A program made the translations under genes and the position numbers. From the NCBI GenBank assembly GCA_027886175.1, contig JAJNNQ010000003.1:2378001-2442000 (forward strand): a DNA stretch of 64,000 nucleotides, written 5' to 3'. This document shows positions 46,791 to 58,495 of this stretch, piece by piece. This stretch comes from Phylloscopus collybita (lineage: Eukaryota; Chordata; Aves; Passeriformes; Phylloscopidae). Below the pieces are notes generated by a model. The model made no database searches, was not told the origin of the DNA, and saw only the letters and a program-made list of their open reading frames with translations. Position 1 is the stretch's first letter; each line of letters begins with the position of its first letter.

Positions 46791-49700
46791 CTTGAGCACT
46801 TCCCTGAACCAGGGCTTGTGTCAATTGATCAGGCTTTGCAAATATTCTGGATTGCTTGAAATGTCTCAGTGTATTTAGGAGCATAAATAGAGCATCAATA
46901 AATAATGTGGATTATTAGAAAGCCTCTTACATCCTAATGTGCTTCCCACCACAAGGAAAAATGCTGCAAGGTGATTAGGAATTCACAAAGAGGATCCACA
47001 ATTAATGTTAATCTGCTTACAACTCACTAATGGTTAGGTTTTAATGATTTTTAGATCTGCTGCTGCTGCTTGTGGTGCTTAGCTGGGCTTTCATTTTTTA
47101 TCTTTTTTTTTTTTTTTCCTGCAAGTAATAATTGAGATAAATATTTTAAAATGTAAGTAGGGCAATATTTACTTTTGTGTTTCAAATGTAGGACTTGTGA
47201 TAGTCAGCAATGTTTTCTGAAGTTTCCATCCCACTGCAAAGCCTTTTGGTGTTTTCTCTTCCAGCATTTTCATCTTTCCAGTGGGGTTTTCTTTGGATTC
47301 ATTGTTGTTTGTCCTCCTGGTCCAGTTGTGGGGCTCAGTTAAACCAAACCAGCTCAGAGGCCTTTTGCTTGAGGAGAAATATCTTTTACTGGGACATGGA
47401 GACAGCAAAATCTTTCCTTTCTGCAAAAATACCAATGAAAATCAGCTTTGGGGACTGAACACATCTAAAAAAAAAAAAAAAAAAAAAAAGGAGAGATCCC
47501 GATAGGTGGTGCATCTTGTCCTACTAAATTCTGCATCCAATCCCTCTAATGTTGGGATTTATTCATGGTATTAGGTCCTGTGTGCATTAATCAATTTGCT
47601 GCATTTTGGAAATTAATTGGGTTTTGATTATTGGTTATGTTTACTGTCAGTATTACAAGACAAAAAAAAACAGATTAATAACAAGGTAAATCATCTCATT
47701 TACTGGGAATTAGGGGACTCAAACTGAAATACTTGCTTAAATATTATTACATATTTGAATATATCTATTTAAAAAAGAAAAGTATGTATTTTTTAAAAAA
47801 AATTAAAGCCTTAGGTTCAACTTGTACCTGAAGCCAAAATTCTCCCTGATTTCAGCACACTTGAAGGAGAGCTCCAGTGGATTTAGGAAGATATTAACTC
47901 AGTGCTGAGATGGATGGGATTAAGAGGTCAAACTGGAAAGAAACAGAGCAGAGTAGAGCCTGAACCTGACACACCAATCCGTTGTTTTCATAGATTTTTA
48001 AGCAAGAAAATGCCATTATAAACATCTTTCCTGACCTCCTGTGTATTGCCAGGCAGGAAATTTAATCCCTGATTCCTGCATTAGGGGAAACCTCTCTGCT
48101 CTGTTTCATAAAATGCTTGTCTTGTTTGTTTTGCTGGGTGATATTTTACCTTCTCAGAGTGGAGAACATCAGCCAACAGACAGCCAATTTCTGCTCCTAT
48201 TGCTGGGGATTTCTTTGAAGCATTTGGGTATCTGCTGTCTAAATAAAGGCTTCACAAAACAAACCCCGCTGAAAACAGCGCAGTCACCGCTCAAATCTCT
48301 TCCCATCACTGCTCAATTCTTGGTTCTTTTTTTTTTCCCCTGTCTCTTCAGATTACAAAAAACTCCTTGTTTCTTCAAAAGCCTGAGGCCACCTGGACCC
48401 CTCCTAAGCCTGGTTTGGCCATAAATCCAAGATGAAAACCCTCACTCTAGTCCCAAGTGGGACATTTAGTGGAGGAATGCCACACAGTCAAGGGAAGATG
48501 ATATTTTTTGGGATTTTTTTGGAAATCCACCTCCAGCTCAGGAAACTGGAGGGATGAGATTGGAATTCTGGCCAAAAGGTAAATCAGAGAGTAAAATAAG
48601 CTGGGAAAACTGCTGAGAAAGCTGTTTTGTAGGGACTGTTACATCTCCCACTCATTACAAACTCGGAATTGTACCCCCCACATTGAACAAATCTTGGTTT
48701 TTTATATCCTGGCACACCTTTAGTGACTGGATTTGTCTGCCCTCACTTTATTATGACAAGAAGTGAAATCTCAGGGGAATTTAGGCACTTAGGCTGCTCT
48801 ATTCAATCACTGTAAATATATTTATATGTAAAGAAGTCTGAATTTTCTACCAAAAATGAAATAGGAACTGTGCACAGTGCATTCAGGTGTCTGAACAGAG
48901 GGTGTAGAAATACTAAATTTCACTAAATCAGAATGCATTGCCCTGCAAATGTTCCTGAAAAGGATAATTTAAGAGTTTGGTAATTTTGCAGGTTGTTTAG
49001 ATGAGTTTCTCCACAATCTGATTTGTGCTACCCACATTAATGGAATCTCCACGTTTTGTGGTATTTCTGCAATCCATGCTTTATCTTAATTATAAGTAAT
49101 TTGTGAAAGGTATTGGAGTGGAAAAACAAACAAAGGAATAAGAAAAATCTCAGCTAAATGTAGTTCCAGAAAGATATAATTATGTTATTGATTTCATTAT
49201 CAAACATTAACTAATTTGGGTTTTTAAATCAGCTTTTCAGCCAAAGCTCTGAGAGCATTGAGTAATCCTAATGTTTTGTTTTCCATTTTTTATTAGATTT
49301 TCCTCTGGAAGGAATTTTTACATTACAAAGGTGGATAAAAATAATCTGAAATTATGTTTTGAGATTTTGAAAGTACATTTGTAAGAGTTTTTATTGTTCT
49401 GAAAGAGGGGAGCCTGAAAGGGAAAGACCAGCTTGGCCCAGAGGAGCTCTGGGGTTGATACCAGAGTAAAATTTCTGTATGAAACACTTAAAAAATATGA
49501 ACTCTGAAAAAAACCATCATCCTACAGAAAATCAGGAAGAGATCCATTTGCAGAAGACATTAATTTCAGCATAAAATCCATCAAGTGGGAGTAAAAATCC
49601 TTCTCTAAGGGGTTCCTGAGGCTATTGGATGGCTCAGGGCCCCAAATGCATCTGTGTTCTGGTTTGGCTCCACTGGAATTTTCAGTCAAGACTCGCTGGA

Positions 49701-49840
49701 AATTCCTCTCTCTCCTGCTGTTGCTTTTGTCCTTGGCTTGGTTTGGGTTTTCTTTCCATGGAGGAGCTGAACAGGAGACACCAGAGGGGGAAGAAGGAGG
49801 ACAATTCTTCCCCAGGACCTGTGGACACAGATAACTGTGG
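46791..49840. other. unique noncoding sequence
   Basis: A 23-A run lies at 47467-47489 and a T run at about 47104-47116. No gene or interspersed repeat was recognised. A 127-codon frame (48041-48424, +) has no recognisable domain. Confidence 0.5.
47467..47489. repeat. poly-A tract
   Basis: Twenty-three consecutive A. Simple repeat. Confidence 0.96.
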
Positions 49841-49937
49841 GTTATGAGGGTGAAGGGTGTGTCCATCTGTCTTTAACATATTTATTTGTTGAATAAATAC
49901 GTTAAAAGACACTGGGCACACCCTTCACCCTCATAAC
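49841..49937. repeat. 97-bp inverted repeat (hairpin)
   Basis: The outer 21 bases on each side are perfect complements (GTTATGAGGGTGAAGGGTGTG at the left). Pairing continues inward with few mismatches and one small shift through TTTAAC.TATTTATT to a loop of only a few bases near 49889. Pairing may extend weakly to about 49834 and 49944. No open frame or known transposon terminus was identified. Confidence 0.93.
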
Positions 49938-52900
49938 TGACAATTGGTTAAAATCTCTCATTTTTAATGAGTTTCATGGGACAGAGGTATTTTTTCTGGT
50001 GCTCTAACCTGACCCAAGCACTTGGCATTGTCAGAAGTGTTTGATTGCTGATTGAGCTGCTGCACCTCTCTCCTTTCAGGTCTCAGCTGAGAGTATTTCT
50101 GATTACTATAAATCACCTCCAAATGTGTTTTCAAACACAGTTTTCTCTCCTTCTTGCAGACCACAAACAAGAGAGTAGCTGGCCTGCCCAAATGCTCCTT
50201 GGCTTTGCAGGATGGAGATCCACAGCCTTTCCTGAGGGAAATGATAATCTAGGATGCTGGCAGGCCATCAAGGTGAGCAAATTCCCCTGATTTGGTAATC
50301 TGGGGGTGATTAAATTTGCATACAACTGGTTGGCAACTCTCGTGGTACATTTTGTGCCTCAGTTTGTTCCCCTGACTGGTTTGGTGCTGGGGAAGGCAGC
50401 AGGGCCTTGGTGGATCCAACTCCTTGGGGACGAGCAGGATGTGAACAACCAAAACCCTTTCTGGTGTTTTGTGCTGGGTCTGAGCACCCACAAAACTTTA
50501 TCACTTTAAACTGGTGATGAGGCAGAACTGCAGGTGAATTTATCAGCAGGCACCTGCAAGTCTGGGGGATCTCAGCCAAAGAAAGGCTGGAAGGCCCCAG
50601 TGGATCGGGGAAGGTTTGGCCTGGCTGACACAGTGAGATACTGAAGGGAGGATGAGCTCTGGGGGATTTATCCCTGGCTCCTGTTTCCAGGTGAGTTAAT
50701 AAAAGCTCATTTCAGTTAATCTGCATCCACCGGGTATTGTCTGTGTGTCTTTGTGGCTGGAATGAGGCTGCAGTCACGCCTCGGCGAGGGGAGCAGGGCT
50801 TAAAGCTTCTGATGTCCATGAATTAAATGAATCAATCTCTTCCAACACACTTTAAATTGATCTTTGATTGGACCACATGGCCCTTGGATAAGGCACCCTG
50901 GTATTAGTCAATTTGACTTGGAAAGATGATGATACAAATTCAAAAGGAAAGATGATCTATATTGAGCAGCTGTGGTTCTGCAGAGTGATTTTTTTTATTT
51001 TATTTTTTTTTTTTTATTAGTATGCTGCTCTGTTTGTGAAGTCCTTTTCGTGAATACTGATGTCTGAGCCCAGGGCTGTGTCCAGAATTGCAAACTTGGG
51101 CATTTGCATTAACGATCTGTGGCCTGTATTATTGCTTTAATCCTGCCTTCAAATTGCTCAGAATCTATAACACCAAATGCTCCTATATCCTCTGCTTAAA
51201 AGAACCTATTTATGTCTAACACAGTTACACAGAGCTGCCTGCTGGTTTGAAGGGTCTGTCTTCAAGTAGTTTGAAATTCATATTGAAATTGGTGTGAAGG
51301 TCTTGAGAATGTACAATTGAGATTAAAGTCCTGAATTCCCAAGGGAAGGGGCAGTATCCAGGCACCTGGGCTGCAAGGGATACTCCCTGTGTGTAGTTCT
51401 ATGTGCCCAGGGGAGAGTGGGCAAGTGGAGTAAATACTTTCCTAGATTTCAGCAGGATTTGTGTGACCTTTGCACAAGTGACAATGTAAAAATGAGGTGT
51501 GGAATGATTTCCAGCTGATTTTTTTTTTTTTTTAATTAACCGTAAAGCAAATGCCAGTAATTTTTATGGGTGTGGAAAAGGTGAAACTTCACTGACCTAT
51601 CTCAGATGTTCTTTAAACGAGGCTTATCCTCACAAAGAAGTGTTTATTTTAAAATCCAATAATTACCTGATTTATTAACGAGCTAAACCAATGCCTCTTC
51701 AATGTCAGGCACCCTCTGCTTTCAGCCTTTCCCTCTCACACGCAACTCCACCACCAAACCTGATTTCCCACTCCAGCTGATTTCAGCCCGTAATTAAAAT
51801 TTCATGGCTAAATTATAAATAGCCCTTTCCCCTTATCCCCTGCCAAAGAAGATTTGCAATGGGGCAACTGACAAGGCAGGACACTTCTGAATTTAGATCT
51901 GGAGGCTCCATTGTGTCAGCTCCTTGGGAGCCGCCGCAGTGCGATTGCCTTGTCAGCTGCATCAATAACAGAGGGCCAAGATCAATCTGAAATGAAGGGA
52001 GATGAGGTCATTTATCCAACTGTAGGACTGGGATCCTTCCCTGGGAACTGGAAGCTGGAATTACCGTGGTCATGCTGGATGTAGCTCTTCACATGCCCCT
52101 AGTTTTGGAGTAGCCAGCAGTAAATCAAATTAAACCTCCAGAGCAACGTTTCGCTCCTAAAGATTTGAATAAAAGCAGGTCATTTTTTCAGGTTTTGGAA
52201 TGTGGTTTATATCTCCAAAGCACAGAACACAGCATTTTTGTCTCTGTTTTGTTGTTTCTAAGCTTTGTGTTGTGTTTTCTTCACGAGTTTAGCTGGAGAG
52301 CTATGGGTGAAAGGGGGAAAAGTGAGTGCCTCAGGTGGCTGCAGCCAGGAGGGTTAACTGCACCTAAAAGCTGCTTGGGTTCTGCTCTGCTGGGGCTCTG
52401 CAGGTCATGGAGGGGATCATCCACCTGGAGGAACCCAAAGGAATCCTCTGAAGCCAAAAATGGCACCTGACCATGCCCCTGATACTTCCTGCTGCTTTTC
52501 CCATCTGAGGCATGACTTGACTGTTCCACATCCCTGCAGCGTGTGCCAGAGGCTGGATGCCTACTCTGGACAGATCCTTGTGAAGGGATCACACTTTTAA
52601 AAAGGTTAAAAGGCTGCTCAGGATCACTGTTCCCCTGCAGGAACTTTCCTACCAGCCCCTCTTACGCAGGGTTTCATGCTCCATTTGCCTTCGGCTTTAA
52701 GTTCCATCCCAGCAGGGTCACTCCACCTCCCGACATTACAGGCAGATTGTTTTCCAGGTAATATCTTGAAGTTTGATGTCTGGGAGAGGTGCTGAGCTGC
52801 TGGAATGCAGCAAAGCACTGACAAGTGCAACAGGGTTGTGTCAGTGCCAGCTGAGGGCTGAACTCGGCTGCTATAAAAATTATCCACAGCCGTGGTTGCA

Positions 52901-54328
52901 GCCTTTGCAGCAGCAAAGACGTGTTAGAATTTGTGATCTCTGCTCCTAATTCTTCTTTAAAATTAGTGTTCTGGAGGTGGGCAAGAGGTTAGTGATTGAA
53001 AATTAATAATTCTGCAGTGAAAGTAAGGGTATGCTTCTCACCTGTGTCCCTGCAGACACTGTCATGAGCATTTGAGACAACATCCATCCTCCAGAACGCC
53101 CCCCCTTGCTGATGGTGTGGTTCCAGCTGTCTGTCATCAGTCAGGATTGGGCAAAGACAGCACTGACAGGCCAGCCAGGCATGCCAGAGGGACACAAAGG
53201 AGGTTGGAAGAGCTCTGGCTGCCAGGAATGGCAGTTCTGTTCCTTGCCAGAGCAAGGCTGACAGCTCCAGGGCTGTGGGCAGCCAACCTGAGGGCAGCTG
53301 GGAGCTGGGATTAAGCTGCTGATCTCCCCAGGATCTAGGAGGGTATCAGTGTCAGCCCTGGTGTGGATCAGCAGGGCCAGGGGGATTAGGGAATAAACCT
53401 CTTCAGCCACACAGGTTCCCTCCAGGGCAGGAGGAGTCCAAGCAATGTGGATTGTGGAGGGCTTTTCTTGAATTCTTTCTGCGTTGTGACTCTAAAAATT
53501 CCCCCCTTTCAAGCGTGTCTTTGCTTGGGGCTGATGGTAAAGAAAGAATAAGACTCACAGAACTTTGCATGTTCGTTGAGGACATATTGGAAATTGAGCC
53601 TGGGTGAAATGTGATGCAATATTTTTATTTCCACCTACTCATTGCCATGTGTTGAAGTAGTTTTGTTAATTCACATGCTGTTTTTAATTGACAAAGAATT
53701 TTATGGTTCTTGCTATGGATGTGCCATTCCTGCAGCTTTGTCCCTCACTGTTCAGCTCACTCCTCATTAAGAATTTCTTCTTTACTGAGTGACTCAGGTT
53801 AAACTACTCTTAATTTAATAAAATTATTAGTCTAATTTAATATAACTAATAGTTATTTAGTAGCTGTTTAGTACTGCTTAATAAAGAAAACCTGTTTCAA
53901 CCAACACAGGTTAAAAGTGACAGCAAAAATAAGAGTTGCTCTAGAGAAAACTCTGATGGCATCTTTAAAAATGAACCTAATACAAAGCATAGTTCATAAT
54001 TATTTGTGTACTTTTAGACTGGAGGTGCCTGAACATTCTGGTGCAGTGTCAAAGAATTAAACCCTGAATTAAATTAGTAACAAAATAACTAATTAGATAA
54101 TTCTGATAGTGACTGTGTACCTGGCAATGTGTTGTCTCACCATTGCCTGGGTTTTTACTGAAAAGAAGCTCTTGGCACTGAAAGACCTTACAGAGCTGGA
54201 AGGGTTGGTAATGAGGAACCAAATTAAATCAGAAGTCAGCTTTTTCCAAATTTAATATGTTGCTAAAGTTAATTTGGATTAGTTCATCCACCCACTTGTT
54301 TAACTTGTGATTCTTCTTGAAACAGAAT
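49938..54328. other. mostly unique noncoding sequence
   Basis: An exon-like segment lies at 50160-50272 and an LTR-like stretch of uncertain nature at about 50285-50760 (AATAAA near 50698). T-rich runs lie near 50990-51016 and 51521-51533. No gene can be supported. Confidence 0.45.
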
Positions 54329-54545
54329 AATCACAGAATGGTTTGGGTTGGAAGGGACCTCGAAGCTCATCCCATTCCATCCCAGCCATGGGCAGGGACA
54401 TCTATCCCAGGTTGCTCCAAGCCCTGTCCAGCCTGGCCTTGGACACTTCCAGGGGTCCAGGGGCAGCCACAACTTTTCCTGATCATCTGTGGCAGGGCCT
54501 CATCACTGTCTTGGTGAAGAATTTTCTCATCAATATCCCAAATTA
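54329..54545 (-). mobile_element. CR1 LINE 3' tail
   Basis: On the plus strand: AATCACAGAATGGTTTGGG, TTGGAAGGGACCTCGAAGC, CCATGGGCAGGGACATC, CTCCAAGCCCTGTCCAGCC and CAGGGGCAGCCACAACTTTT. It is about 215 bp and 5'-truncated. Its proximal part is diverged. Confidence 0.92.
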
Positions 54546-55707
54546 ACTAAAAACTACACTGAGTGCAAGGATGGCCTGTTGGTGAAGGTCATCAATCAAC
54601 TTTGCATCAAATAAGACTTTTCTAAATTTTTCCACCTGAAAAACTACTTGTTGTAAAAAAAGAAAAAAAATTTGCAAGATTTGACAACATTTTTAGAGGT
54701 GAATCTGGAATTTTCAATGCCTCCTTTAAAATCTTTCTCTCCTCAGAAAAATCCCTTCTCCAGCAGATTGCCGCTAGAATTCGAAGCATTAAAAATAACC
54801 CAAAATGCATCTCAGAAAACTCCCTTTTTGACTTCACTGAAAGGAGCCCTCCTGCTCGCTGTGACATTCCAAAGAAAACTGATATGAAGCCCAGCCCTGA
54901 TAAGGAAGGACAGGAAAATGTGTCACAGCCGTGGCTCAGAGGGGGAATAAGCGAAGGGTGGAGAGTCATGGCTTGATGAGCTCGACTTCTCCAGCTGACT
55001 GAGCACACGGAGCAATCACTGAGCAGTGCCCAGAGCCCTGATTTTCCCCTCCCTCAGTGGAGTTTTTAGATGGATATAACCCCACTGTCCTCACTGAAAT
55101 GATGCCTCACTTATCAAGCTGTGGCTGGGAGGATTTTGTGCTTGGAGCGGAACTGCTCCTGCTAAAACGCAAATGGGAGAAAACGCTTTTTGTTAAGATG
55201 AGGGATAAATATGAAATTTTTTAATGTTCAAATGAGCCTGTAGATTGATTTTCTTCAGCCAATGAAACGTGTCCATCCATTTTTTAGAGACTGTCACTTC
55301 AGAAAAATCACGATTTGAAAAAAAATTTAGGGCGTGCTTCTCATTTAAACACAATACTTAAATATTTACCCTAAATAAAGACAAGACCTTCACAGTCTGT
55401 TAAAGCAGAAATAATTCTGCTGCCACAGCAATTGTGTGAGGAGTTTCCACTGAGGAATGAGGAAAATCTCCCTGTTTTGATTCACTTAAAAAAAAAATGG
55501 ATACTTTTCCTCTTTCACAAGCATTTTGCTGTCGAGATGTTTCTCACAATGGCATGGCTGGATTCACACCTGCCCTGAAGGAGTTTGTGGCAGCAATTCT
55601 GTGCAATCCAGGGATCTACAGGGGATTAATACCCCCAAAAATGCCCTCCCAGCTGCACTTTCAGCTCGTGTTTAACGTAAAAGGTTATGTAAATTGTGGT
55701 GTGATAA

Positions 55708-55731
55708 TTATGGGACTTTTTAGTCCCATAA
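55708..55731. repeat. perfect short hairpin
   Basis: TTATGGGACT faces AGTCCCATAA across a TTTT loop. It is not followed by features that would make it a bacterial-type terminator, and the context is eukaryotic. Confidence 0.9.
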
Positions 55732-58409
55732 AAGATGATATGGCAGTATTTTTTTAGTAATTTCTTTAATTAGTTTTTATTAGATTGTCATCTCAAAAAT
55801 CTTACATTTGTGTAAAATTGTAGTTTCAAAAATATCTTTCAAGCCCCCTGGTTTTAATTTTTAATATGTTGCAAAAAATCAAGATGGGGAACAAGAATGA
55901 CTCAAGACTTGTCCTTGACAATAACAAATATTTTTTATTGCTTTTATAATTTTAATATTCCTAATGATTTAAAAATCTGTTCCGATGTTATTCTGGAAGA
56001 GGCCAGATGGCCAAATAATGTGTAGCATGTAAATTAAATCAGCAGTCTGATCAAAATACTTATCCAAAAACAAATACAGGCTGTGACAATAATTCCACAA
56101 CCATTTTCAAAAGATAGGAAAAAGAGTCTTGTGCCAAAAACTGTGCTTTAGGTATTCCTTAAAATTGCATTAGTGGTTTTCAATGGAAGGAACATTGAAA
56201 TCGATGTCTTGTGTGATAGAGGGAAGTATCTATATAATACAGAAACATAAATTTTATTAATGATTCAATTCTTTAGCAATGAGGATTTTAGTATTGGCTT
56301 TTTATGTTGGGTTAAAGGCATATAGTCTGTGCTTGGCAGTTCTGCCCCATGCCAAAAGTGCAGGAAAAGTTCTGTGGACGTGGGGTTTTCCAGGCTTTTT
56401 GCTTTAGAAGTTGTTCCCAAATGCTGCCATCAGCAAAGCAGCCCCAGCTCCAGTTAAACCAGTTAGGCCAGTAATGCAAACCAGTTCATAACTGTCCAGG
56501 CAGTCCCTGAGTGAACTGTAACTGGAATTAGGGTTAAGGATATCCCAAAAAGGAGTAAACCCAAGTGATTGTGGTTTCATGCTATTAGGATTGTTTAGGG
56601 TGTCCCATACAGTCCTTTCCCTTCCAAATTGCCAGCTTTAATTTTATTGTACAAAGGACTGTTGCTGAGTCCCAAAAATCTGCATAAAATGAGGTTTTCT
56701 GGAGCAAGAGGCCTCATCTGATTTTATCTCTCTTTCATTCTATCCAGCAGATCACTGGGGATTGTTCTTGATTTGCTCTTGCCAGAGATTGTCCCTCTTT
56801 ATTAATATAGTAATACTGAGATTTAATTAGACCACATATTTTATTTTACTTCCCATCCTGTCAGCAACAAAAGGTGCAAGGAGAGCAGATCATAAAACAT
56901 GTCAGCTTGGTGGGGGGGTCACTCCATCAGCCCTGCTCTGCAGGGCACAGAGCAAGGTCATGGAAAACGGGCAGCACAGAGGAGGAGGGAATAATGGATA
57001 TTCTCATATTGGCTTAGATCTGCTCCTTTTTAAATCAAAGTTTTAATGCAGTGAACCTAATTCTGGCCTCTTTTGCAAACACTCTGTGGTGAGCAGGATC
57101 CTCCCCATGTGGAAGTACATCCAAAGGAAGGAGTTTAAGTGGCTCTGAAGTTTGGTGGAAATGGCTGAGGTGACAGCAATGCCTTATAAAGTTTTTTACC
57201 TCTAGGTCACCACTCCAAATCCAGTCGAGGTCATTACTGACACAGAGTCATTATCATCTCATGAATGTCATCAAATGGCACTCCAAATGTTAAGTATCCC
57301 ATTCTGCAATTGAGACATGAGGAATCTTTCTGTCAATTTTCAGGACGATCAGTGAATCGCTCATCGTGTCGCTCTTCACCCGTAGCCTCCCCTTTATCAC
57401 ATCCAATAAAAGCCATCACCTGCCAAGAGTGGTCGATATCTCATGGGCTAACCTGCCATCCTCATTTTCTGTAGGATAGCCCGAATAATTTATTTGGTTT
57501 GTGTCCAATATGATTTTTGTCCTGTCATTGTCTCACATTAACATTTCCCCTAACGTGCTCCACCGTGGAGGTGATTTGGTGTAGTAGATATTTATTGCCA
57601 AGGGGTAAATAATGAAACTCAAAAAGTGCTTTTCACCTCTGTGTTTTCTGTTGTTATTTGCAGAGGTGGCTGCAGGACAATGTTGACTTTACCAATGATA
57701 TTGTGTCCATCTTATGTTTCGAGACACAACTGTTAGTCCAGTCCCAATAATGTTAAAACTTAAAAATTGATATGGAAAATACGTATCAATAAAACACTCA
57801 AAGTTAATTCATAAGAAGACTCTTTTATTTGGTGTCATGCTCCTCCAACACCCTTCTGGATCCAAGTTTCCACAGCTCCAGTCTTTGTGAAGAGGGATGG
57901 GGAAAGGTTTTTCAGTGCTGGTCAGGGTGGGGATTTCTTCCTTTTCTATTCTGGGTACATCTCTATTATCATTCTCTTTAAGTCCTTTTCCCCTTTATTA
58001 TGCGTGCTGCATCTCAGTTACATTTGGAAACCTTCCCAACAGCTCCTCCAGCCCGGTGAGACGTGAAGGACAACATTTTGTGACCTGGTGGCAACCTGAG
58101 CCTGTCAGACCCTGGCCATGTGCAGCCTTCACAGAGCAAGGGCAGGTGAGACGTTTGCTGACCAGGGCTGAGGTTTTAAATAACACCAGCCCTGCTGGAA
58201 CAGTCTCTGCTGAAGCTGGAGTCCTTTGTGAGGGTGACCTTCCTTTGGGCCAAGAGGTCACTCTCCATTGCATAGAGAAGAAAAAAAGGACAGACAGAGA
58301 ACAATGAGGAGGAAGACAAGGAACTGTCAAAATGTCTTTAGGAGATGAGCAAATTATTACTCCTTAATGTGCTTAAAAGACACAGAACTGCAATGAAAAC
58401 TAGAAGGTC

Positions 58410-58495
58410 TTTTTTTTTTCTTTTTTTTTTTTTTCAGATAAAGTAGAAAGAATCAGTGAAGTTTTTCTTTTCTTTTCCTCCCTTTTTTTTTTTTT
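58410..58495. repeat. T-rich low-complexity tracts
   Basis: Two T-rich stretches (58410-58435 and 58461-58495) separated by an A/G-rich spacer. The second runs directly into CACTCAG, making a strong-looking splice acceptor pattern at 58502. Confidence 0.85.

Noticed and set aside
57897..58307. 136-codon plus-strand frame with a short immunoglobulin-like string (GQEVTLHC)
   Set aside because: The resemblance is limited to a few residues without the rest of the fold, and no splice context supports it.
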